Below the pieces are notes generated by a model, which was given only the letters and a program-made list of their open reading frames with translations, had not been told where the DNA came from and did not search any database. This document shows, in pieces, positions 1-4,625 of a stretch of 6,696 nt of DNA. Numbering within the stretch: position 1 is the first letter of the stretch; every line of letters starts with the position of its first letter. Origin of the DNA: Deltaproteobacteria bacterium (GTDB taxonomy: Bacteria > Desulfobacterota > Desulfobulbia > Desulfobulbales > BM004); NCBI GenBank assembly GCA_019312695.1, contig JAFDCT010000038.1, positions 1 to 6,696 of the forward strand, given 5' to 3'. The position numbers and the translations under genes were made by a program.

Positions 1-10
1 AATTCATCCT

Positions 11-589
11 GTGAGACTTCTTACCGTGAGTACATATAGAAAAATATCGCTCTGTATATTGGTCTTATTGCTGTTTATTTTAAATGGTTGTGTTGCCAAA
101 AATGGAAACCTCATGAAACCTTTAGAAACAGTCAGTTTTGTCGATTTGAACCGTTATGCCGGTCTGTGGTATGAAATCGCCCGCTATCATCATAAATTTC
201 AGGAAGGCTGCTTTGGCAGCAGGGCGACCTATTCCCTGAGGGATGATGGCAGGATAACCGTGATTAATGAATGCTACGACGGTTCACTTTCCGGCAAACT
301 TCGCTCGGTAAAGGGAAAGGCATGGGTTGTGGATAAAGAGACAAATGCCAGGCTCAAGGTTTCTTTCTTCTGGCCCTTTGCCGGCGATTACTGGATCATT
401 GACCTTGGAGAGAATTATGAATACGCAGTCGTAGGCCACCCCGCCAGGAAATACCTGTGGATTCTGGCGCGCACGCCGGAGATGGATGACAGGGTATATG
501 AAGCCATCCTAATGCGACTTGAAAAACAGGAATACGATACAGCAAAACTTATCAGAACATTACAGAAACCCGGAAATCAGGAATTATGA
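11..589 (+). CDS. blc: Blc-type lipocalin, outer-membrane lipoprotein
   Basis: This is a bacterial lipocalin of the E. coli Blc family, a beta-barrel that binds phospholipid- or lysophospholipid-like ligands in the periplasm and is thought to help membrane repair under stress. A hydrophobic signal segment (about residues 12-25) ends in the lipobox LNGC, with Cys27 as the expected lipidated residue. No Asp follows at +2 (it is Val28), so outer-membrane sorting is expected. The signature GLWYEIARY lies at residues 51-59, followed by TYSLRDDGRI (73-82), LKVSFFWPF (115-123) and the late strand YLWILARTP (148-156), all closely Blc-like. Cys67 and Cys88 could form a disulfide; this is a guess. The length of 192 residues is normal. 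The start is uncertain: GTG at 11 has no visible Shine-Dalgarno sequence in the 10 bases available, GTG at 26 is an alternative, and the frame is open to the window edge. It overlaps the next gene by 4 nt, implying translational coupling. Confidence 0.93.
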   Translation: MRLLTVSTYRKISLCILVLLLFILNGCVAKNGNLMKPLETVSFVDLNRYAGLWYEIARYHHKFQEGCFGSRATYSLRDDGRITVINECYDGSLSGKLRSVKGKAWVVDKETNARLKVSFFWPFAGDYWIIDLGENYEYAVVGHPARKYLWILARTPEMDDRVYEAILMRLEKQEYDTAKLIRTLQKPGNQEL

Positions 590-984
590 CACTGGCTGAC
601 TATTTACAAAATAGCTCAGGCAAAGGGGTTCTGGCTACGGCTGATGCAGCGGGAAAGGTCGATGCTGCCATCTATTCCAAGCCGCTTATTCTTGAAGACC
701 ACACCTTGGCCTTCATCATGAGGGACCACCTGACACACCACAATATTATTTCAAATCCTTATGCCACGTATCTTTTCATCGAGGACGGCCACCATTACAA
801 AGGCATCCGGCTTTTTTTAAAAAAGGTTCGGGAGGATACCGACCCGGATATCATGGCAAAAATGACAAGGCGCAATCTGACCCCTGAGCAGGACAAAGCC
901 AGGGGGCCGAAATTTGTTGTCTATTTTACCCTGGAGAAAATTCTACCACTGATCGGCAGCGGGGAAACCGGGATAGAGATATGA
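586..984 (+). CDS. Pyridoxamine 5'-phosphate oxidase-like flavin-binding split-barrel protein
   Basis: This 132-residue protein has the pattern of the small PNPOx-like split-barrel fold. GVLATADAAGKVDAAIYSKP (14-33) matches the usual opening strand pair in which substrate data are read as 'T.d.dG.p...'. LAFIMRDHLTHHNIISNP (41-58) matches the conserved 'f.t...s.k..Nl..nP' flavin-contact segment, and GHHYKGIRLF (68-77) matches the 'y.Gvrl.G' strand. Family members bind FMN, F420 or heme; which one is used here cannot be read from sequence. Because key PNPOx catalytic residues are not evident, it is unlikely to make pyridoxal phosphate. The ATG at 586 lies inside the stop region of the lipocalin gene (ATGA overlap), with AGGA about 5 nt upstream, so the two genes form a coupled operon. 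The physiological substrate is unknown; a role in redox stress beside the lipocalin is only inferred. Confidence 0.85.
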   Translation: MTLADYLQNSSGKGVLATADAAGKVDAAIYSKPLILEDHTLAFIMRDHLTHHNIISNPYATYLFIEDGHHYKGIRLFLKKVREDTDPDIMAKMTRRNLTPEQDKARGPKFVVYFTLEKILPLIGSGETGIEI

Positions 985-1064
985 TGTAACGTGGAAAGAT
1001 ATCTATTATGGACTGTTAGTTATAAAGTAACTGTAACCGTTTCGGAATTTCAGATAAACCTAAC

Positions 1065-1070
1065 AGGAGG
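1065..1070 (+). promoter_or_regulatory. Shine-Dalgarno AGGAGG deciding a GTG start
   Basis: A perfect AGGAGG lies six bases before GTG 1077. It fixes a non-ATG start for the small 71-residue gene and supports its being translated. Confidence 0.8.
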
Positions 1071-1076
1071 AATATT

Positions 1077-1292
1077 GTGAAAACTTGCAGCTTGAACGAC
1101 TTCATGGAAGAGATCGGCCCCTGGCTTGACAAAGATTATATAAAAGGGGCCCATGTTGACGATAAAGGTCACTTTGTCCTGCAATTCAGGGACGGCATGA
1201 GAAATGTATACTATATTGACGACTGCAACGAAGCCCAGATCAAAATGGTTCTCAAAGACCTGAAAAGCAAGGGAATCCCGGTTACCGACTAA
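1077..1292 (+). CDS. Small conserved-looking protein of unknown function (71 aa)
   Basis: I do not recognise this protein. The GTG start at 1077 is fixed by a perfect AGGAGG at 1065-1070, six bases upstream, the strongest ribosome binding site in the left half of the window, which argues for a real, well-translated gene. The sequence suggests an N-terminal helix (about 5-19), two or three short beta strands (24-29, 32-37, 42-47) and a C-terminal helix (51-64), a compact soluble alpha-beta-alpha fold. It has two cysteines (Cys4, Cys50), no signal peptide and no membrane segment, and is rich in Asp and Lys. The 92-nt gap before it has an AT-rich TATAAA at 1021-1026 but no good -35 partner, so it could be read from the lipocalin operon or its own weak promoter. 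Its stop is only 9 nt from the stop of the convergent SDR gene. Confidence 0.72.
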   Translation: MKTCSLNDFMEEIGPWLDKDYIKGAHVDDKGHFVLQFRDGMRNVYYIDDCNEAQIKMVLKDLKSKGIPVTD

Positions 1293-1301
1293 TGTATGGC
1301 A

Positions 1302-2741
1302 TTACCTGTTTTTCGCTGCCTGTTTGACGATTTTTTCAGCCAGGTCCTGAAAAACAAGGTTGTGAAATGGCAGTGTTATATACCAGTAAAGCCTCCCCAG
1401 GACCCCACGCGGATAATAGTGGGCGGTCTGGACCAGCATATTATTTTCAATGACAAACTCCAGCCAGGCCTTGCCGGGGAGCTTCATCTGGGCAAGCAGC
1501 AACAGTCTTTTGTTGGATTGAATATCGGCCACCTTCCAGAAATCAAGGGCATCGCCAATCCGCAATTCGCTGCTTACACGCCGGCCCCGGTTGAGACCGT
1601 AACCGCCGACCATCTTATCCATGGCTCCCCGCAGCCGCCATAATATATTGTACTTATACCAGCCTCTTGTACCACCGATAGCCAGGGTAGACTGAAATAC
1701 CTGGACCGGAGAGACATCATTAAATTCAATCACACGCCGATCCCTGATTATTGCGCTGGAGGGATCATCCTGGAAAATAATATCGCAGACCTCACCAGCA
1801 CTGGAGTCACACCACCTGCTGACAACCTCTTCATCCTCGATCTCCTTGATGGCCCGCCGGATCGAGTCCTCAAAGGAAAGGGGTTTTATTCCAGGGAAGT
1901 AGCGCTCAGCATTATCATTCTGCTGTATTGTTTCAGATTTCAGACCCTCAACCAGCGCTGCCGCTATTTTATAAGGTACCGGGGTGAACAATATCAGCCA
2001 GTAGGATGAGAGTTTCGGTGTCAGAACAGGGAGGGGCAAAACAAACCGCCTCAGCCCCATAACTCTTGCTGCGGCAAGCATCATTTCCTTGAATGACATA
2101 TTCTCGGAGCCGATATCAACAATGAGGTTCTGCCTGGTCTCAAGCCAAATGGAGGCCGTGAGATACGAGAGCACGTCTTCAACTGCAATGGGCTGTGTCC
2201 TGGTGGTTACCCATTTTGGTGTAACCATTACAGGCAGTTTCTGCACCAGGTTGCGCAGGATCTCGAAACTCTTGCTGCCGGCCCCGATTATCACACCGGC
2301 CCTGATCCAGATGGTAACCAGTTTTTCCGGCCGAGCAGAAAGAATCTCGCCGGTCTCAATTCTGCTTAAGAGATGTTTGCTGGCTGTGTCCTTTACTCCC
2401 AGGCCGCCCAGATAAACAATTTTTTTAACCCCTGCAGCAATGCAGGACTCTCTGAAATTTTCAGCACTCTTTCGGTCAAGGTCACTGAAATCCCTATCAG
2501 CCCCCATGGAATGGATAAGGTAGAAGGCAACATCAATATCTTTTAGGGCCAGTCCAAGTTTTTCCTGGTTGAATGTATCGCCCTCGACAACTTCAGCCTG
2601 CTGTCTTGTTTTTTCCTGCACTTTCAGGGCATTTCTGACAAAAATACGGACCTGCACATCATGATAGTCCAGGAGCTTTTGCTTCAGTCTCCTGCCGATA
2701 TATCCTGTTGCTCCAGTTACTAGTACGCGGGTCTGGTTCAT
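1302..2741 (-). CDS. YbjT-like atypical SDR: NAD(P)-binding domain plus DUF2867
   Basis: This 479-residue protein resembles E. coli YbjT over its whole length. The N-terminal Rossmann fold starts with TGATGYIG (residues 9-16), the glycine-rich dinucleotide motif of atypical/extended SDRs. Arg36 after strand 2 suggests a preference for NADP(H). YLIHSMG (74-80) and a central RAGVIIGAGSKSFE segment are characteristic of the YbjT branch. No canonical Tyr-x-x-x-Lys catalytic pair is evident, so it may be a non-catalytic or unusual oxidoreductase. The last third (about 325-470), including NILWRLRGAMDKM and GDALDFWKV, is the DUF2867 domain, a START-like fold that may hold a hydrophobic ligand. It is cytoplasmic; the substrate is unknown. 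It lies 21 nt downstream of the RudS-like gene on the same strand and is probably co-transcribed. No strong Shine-Dalgarno precedes the ATG, so translation may depend on coupling. The length is normal for the family. Confidence 0.9.
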   Translation of the reverse strand: MNQTRVLVTGATGYIGRRLKQKLLDYHDVQVRIFVRNALKVQEKTRQQAEVVEGDTFNQEKLGLALKDIDVAFYLIHSMGADRDFSDLDRKSAENFRESCIAAGVKKIVYLGGLGVKDTASKHLLSRIETGEILSARPEKLVTIWIRAGVIIGAGSKSFEILRNLVQKLPVMVTPKWVTTRTQPIAVEDVLSYLTASIWLETRQNLIVDIGSENMSFKEMMLAAARVMGLRRFVLPLPVLTPKLSSYWLILFTPVPYKIAAALVEGLKSETIQQNDNAERYFPGIKPLSFEDSIRRAIKEIEDEEVVSRWCDSSAGEVCDIIFQDDPSSAIIRDRRVIEFNDVSPVQVFQSTLAIGGTRGWYKYNILWRLRGAMDKMVGGYGLNRGRRVSSELRIGDALDFWKVADIQSNKRLLLLAQMKLPGKAWLEFVIENNMLVQTAHYYPRGVLGRLYWYITLPFHNLVFQDLAEKIVKQAAKNR

Positions 2742-2762
2742 CTGTTTCTGTAAAAAAGATTC

Positions 2763-3716
2763 TCAAGCACGGTTCCTGAGCTTCAGTTCAAAGGGGTGAG
2801 GATTAAGGTAATACTGCTTCCGCAGGTATTCCTGATCATATTTCCGCACATAATGATTGACCAGGGTTATCGGAACAATCAAGGGGGTATAATATTGGTG
2901 ATACTGTTCAATGACTTCCTGAAGTTCCTGCTTTTCATCCCTGGTCAACAGCTTTTTGAAATAACCTGCCATATGCTGCAGGACATTGACATTCTTTTTA
3001 ACGGTAGCCTTAAGAGTCAGGGCCTGCATTAACATAGCTTCATACTGATCATACAGTGACTCCAGCTCCATGTCCTTAACACGGGCCACAAGCCTCCCCA
3101 TGTCCCTGTAATATTTTTGGCTGTGTGACATGATCTGCAGCTTGTGCTCTGTATGAAAGGCAACAATATTTCCCCTGCTCTTTTTCTGTTCTGCAATCTG
3201 TCGCCAGCGTTTGAGAGCAAAGATCCGCTCAATGAAATTCTCCCTCAGGGCCGCGTCGTGGAGCCTGCCTTCCTCCTCCACAGGTATAAGGGGGAATTGT
3301 GCCATAAAAGCCCGGGCAAACAGCCCGACACCCTTATTGCTGCCTGGAAATCCTTTCTCGGTATAAACCTTTACCCTTTCCATACCGCTGCTCGGGGATT
3401 TACTCTTGAAAATAAAACCACAGAGATTTTCCTTCTCAAGTTCCCCGGCTCTCTTCCGGGCCCAATTACGCATAATTTCAGTAAAATCCCTACCCGTTTT
3501 GGAAGTCAGCAACCGGGGTGCTTCCGGATCTCCTACCAGCCGCAATGTTTCACGGGGGATACCGAATCCTGCCTCGACCTCGGGACAAACACCCACAAAG
3601 GAAAAATACTGCCCCAGTATATCTGTAATATACCGGTCATGGCTGTGTCCTCCGTTATAACGGACCTCTTTGCCGAGCAGGCATGCGCTGACACCAATTT
3701 TTATTTTCTGTTCCAT
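2763..3716 (-). CDS. rudS: DUF523-DUF1722 protein, probable tRNA 4-thiouridine desulfidase (RudS-like)
   Basis: This is a two-domain protein of 317 residues. Residues about 5-165 are DUF523 (the TudS desulfidase domain), with VSACLLG (9-15), VRYNGG (18-23), GVCPEVEAGFGIPRE (42-56) and CGFIFKSKSPSSGM (99-112). Cys12, Cys44 and Cys99 are placed as the three ligands of the [4Fe-4S] cluster, leaving one iron free to take sulfur from the substrate; Glu46 and the Ser107-Ser110 stretch are likely active-site residues. Residues about 180-317 are DUF1722 (E. coli YbgA-like), opening with FHTEHK (187-192). The TudS-DUF1722 fusion is the architecture of RudS, reported to remove sulfur from 4-thiouridine in tRNA, while single-domain TudS acts on free thiouracil compounds. 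All key residues seem intact. The ATG at 3714-3716 has a modest AGG upstream. It is first in an operon with the SDR, behind the promoter at 3778-3806. Confidence 0.88.
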   Translation of the reverse strand: MEQKIKIGVSACLLGKEVRYNGGHSHDRYITDILGQYFSFVGVCPEVEAGFGIPRETLRLVGDPEAPRLLTSKTGRDFTEIMRNWARKRAGELEKENLCGFIFKSKSPSSGMERVKVYTEKGFPGSNKGVGLFARAFMAQFPLIPVEEEGRLHDAALRENFIERIFALKRWRQIAEQKKSRGNIVAFHTEHKLQIMSHSQKYYRDMGRLVARVKDMELESLYDQYEAMLMQALTLKATVKKNVNVLQHMAGYFKKLLTRDEKQELQEVIEQYHQYYTPLIVPITLVNHYVRKYDQEYLRKQYYLNPHPFELKLRNRA

Positions 3717-3777
3717 AACCTGAAAACCTGATTGAAAAAAAAGAAATTTATAAATTGTTTTGGGACTTCAGATTTTT

Positions 3778-3806
3778 AAAATACTATTGTTTTGCTCATT
3801 TGTAAA
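3778..3806 (-). promoter_or_regulatory. Predicted sigma70-type promoter of the RudS-like/SDR operon
   Basis: On the minus strand, a -35 box TTTACA (3801-3806; five of six consensus bases) is followed after exactly 17 bp by a -10 box TATTTT (3778-3783; four of six). Transcription would start near 3771, giving an untranslated leader of about 55 nt before the ATG at 3716. This is a pattern match by eye in an AT-rich region. Confidence 0.45.
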
Positions 3807-3810
3807 AAAA

Positions 3811-3831
3811 GAAAGTGTAACCTTTACTTTC
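3811..3831. promoter_or_regulatory. Dyad GAAAGT-N9-ACTTTC, possible operator
   Basis: Two perfect 6-bp arms, GAAAGT (3811-3816) and ACTTTC (3826-3831), are separated by 9 bp. The dyad begins only 4 bp upstream of the minus-strand -35 box, a position typical of activator or MerR-type regulator sites. No regulator is known and the arms are short, so chance cannot be excluded. Confidence 0.35.
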
Positions 3832-3855
3832 AGGCCGGGTGTTGTTGTGCCTGAA
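3829..3855 (+). other. Stem-loop, 7-bp perfect stem
   Basis: TTCAGGC (3829-3835) pairs perfectly with GCCTGAA (3849-3855) around a 13-nt loop rich in G and T. There is no U-run after it, so it is not an intrinsic terminator. It would be the first helix of any RNA made from the structured region. Confidence 0.5.
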
Positions 3856-3896
3856 CTTAATTCCCGCCAGGTTTTGGGTCTTCATCGGAGGCAATT

Positions 3897-3941
3897 CAGT
3901 CAGCAGGGCAGCAGTTGAAAGAGGTGGCGCTGTACTGACTG
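3897..3941 (+). other. Stem-loop, 7-bp outer stem with inner pairing
   Basis: CAGTCAG (3897-3903) pairs perfectly with CTGACTG (3935-3941). Inside, CAGC (3909-3912) can pair with GCTG (3929-3932), leaving a purine-rich apical loop. The two stacked helices look like a folded RNA element; no poly-U tail follows. I match it to no known RNA family. Confidence 0.5.
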
Positions 3942-3980
3942 GTTTGAGGAAATTATTCCGAAGAGCACTCTCAGGGGATT

Positions 3981-4009
3981 TTGACATAACTGCTCACCGC
4001 CGGTTAAAC
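3981..4009 (+). promoter_or_regulatory. Weak candidate promoter for the CBS gene
   Basis: A consensus -35 box TTGACA (3981-3986) is followed after 17 bp by TTAAAC (4004-4009), a poor -10 box with three of six matches. A better -10-like TATATT at 4047-4052 lacks a well-spaced -35. If the 3981 box is used, the structured part of the intergenic region lies outside the CBS transcript. Confidence 0.3.
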
Positions 4010-4074
4010 ACTCTGAAAATTTTACATCTTAATACTTGTAGTTGCATATATTTTCAGTTTACATTCTTCTTGCC

Positions 4075-4081
4075 AAGGAGG
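4075..4081 (+). promoter_or_regulatory. Shine-Dalgarno AAGGAGG deciding the CBS start
   Basis: This near-perfect anti-16S match lies 8 nt before ATG 4090. It rules out the upstream in-frame ATG at 4042 and also explains why the out-of-frame ATGs at 4082 and 4085 are too close to be used. Confidence 0.85.
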
Positions 4082-4089
4082 ATGATGCC

Positions 4090-4524
4090 ATGAAAATAAA
4101 GGTCAGCAACTACATGACACCCCAGGTGGTGTCTATCCCGCCCAACATGGGAATCCGGGAGGCGTTCTTCAAGATGAAGGAAAACTCCATCAGGCACCTG
4201 CCGATTGTTGATGGAGATAACAGGCTCATAGGGATCATCAGTGATCGTGAGCTGCGCCGGCCGAACTGGGTGGATGAGGCCCAGGACATCTCCCATGTCT
4301 ACTATCTGGATAATTCAATGCTGGTAAGCGACGTCATGATTACCAATGTTCACGTACTTCACACCTATGATACCCTTAACAAGGCCGTTGCCCTGTTGCT
4401 GGATAACCATATTGGCGCTGCTCCTGTACTCGACAAAACGGAAAACCTGGTGGGTATGCTGTCTGCTATCGACCTGCTTCGAGCACTCAGGGACTCCATT
4501 GACCTGCAAAAAAAGAAAAAGTGA
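4090..4524 (+). CDS. Tandem CBS-domain protein (144 aa)
   Basis: This is a stand-alone pair of CBS motifs forming one Bateman module, a cytoplasmic sensor that normally binds adenine nucleotides or related ligands and regulates a partner. CBS1 spans about residues 1-58 (YMTPQVVSIPP at 8-18, RHLPIVD at 35-41, GIISDREL at 48-55). CBS2 spans about 77-137 (VSDVMITNVHVL at 79-90, GAAPVLD at 109-115, GMLSAIDLL at 122-130). In the 'G-h-x-S-x-x-D' ribose-contact motif CBS2 keeps Asp128, while CBS1 has Glu54, so the two sites may differ in ligand binding. The tail is a lysine run. The start at 4090 is chosen because AAGGAGG (4075-4081) sits 8 nt upstream; the frame is open to 4042 but that earlier ATG has no ribosome binding site. 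No effector domain is fused, so it must act through a separate partner. The AMP-binding gene follows 101 nt later and may be read with it. Confidence 0.93.
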   Translation: MKIKVSNYMTPQVVSIPPNMGIREAFFKMKENSIRHLPIVDGDNRLIGIISDRELRRPNWVDEAQDISHVYYLDNSMLVSDVMITNVHVLHTYDTLNKAVALLLDNHIGAAPVLDKTENLVGMLSAIDLLRALRDSIDLQKKKK

Positions 4525-4625
4525 ATCTTGTATTGTTTTTTGTTTGTCGCAATTTTAACTTTCACGTTACAGGTATATATGTCGGCATTAACACTTTTGC
4601 TTAAACCTTAACAAAAGGAAAGGCG

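Larger units (their letters stand above)
3717..4089. other. Divergent, structured intergenic region of 373 nt
   Basis: This gap separates the minus-strand RudS-like operon from the plus-strand CBS gene. Its left part (to about 3830) is AT-rich and holds the minus-strand promoter and a dyad. Its middle (about 3829-3971) is more GC-rich than the flanks and carries several stem-loops: 3829-3855, 3897-3941, a short GGAA-atta-TTCC at 3948-3959 and an AGAG-ca-CTCT at 3962-3971. Its right part holds a TTGACA at 3981 and leads to the CBS ribosome binding site. Short open frames cross it on both strands (for example plus 3839-4093), but they lack good start sites, resemble nothing I know and one runs over the CBS start, so I do not call a gene. 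The structure suggests a small RNA or a leader; I could not match it to a riboswitch consensus. Confidence 0.5.

Noticed and set aside
1296..1643. Plus-strand open frame of 115 codons after the 71-residue gene
   Set aside because: It is antisense to the conserved DUF2867 end of the SDR gene and lacks a ribosome binding site.
3144..3731. Long plus-strand open frame (195 codons) antisense to the RudS-like gene
   Set aside because: It mirrors a gene with clear family motifs on the minus strand, has no ribosome binding site and its translation resembles no protein I know.
3829..3971. Match to a c-di-GMP (GEMM), cobalamin, glycine riboswitch or SRP RNA
   Set aside because: Stem-loops are present, but the conserved core sequences of these RNAs that I can recall are absent.
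3796..3987. Minus-strand frame of 63 codons upstream of the RudS-like gene
   Set aside because: It overlaps the predicted promoter and hairpins, has no ribosome binding site and no recognisable protein features.
3839..4093. Plus-strand frame of 84 codons in the divergent intergenic region
   Set aside because: GTG start with no Shine-Dalgarno, crosses hairpins, ends over the CBS start in another frame, and has an implausible composition; RNA structure explains the region better.
4574..4580. TATATAT as a -10 box of a separate promoter for the AMP-binding gene
   Set aside because: No recognisable -35 box lies 16-18 bp upstream; AT-richness alone explains it.
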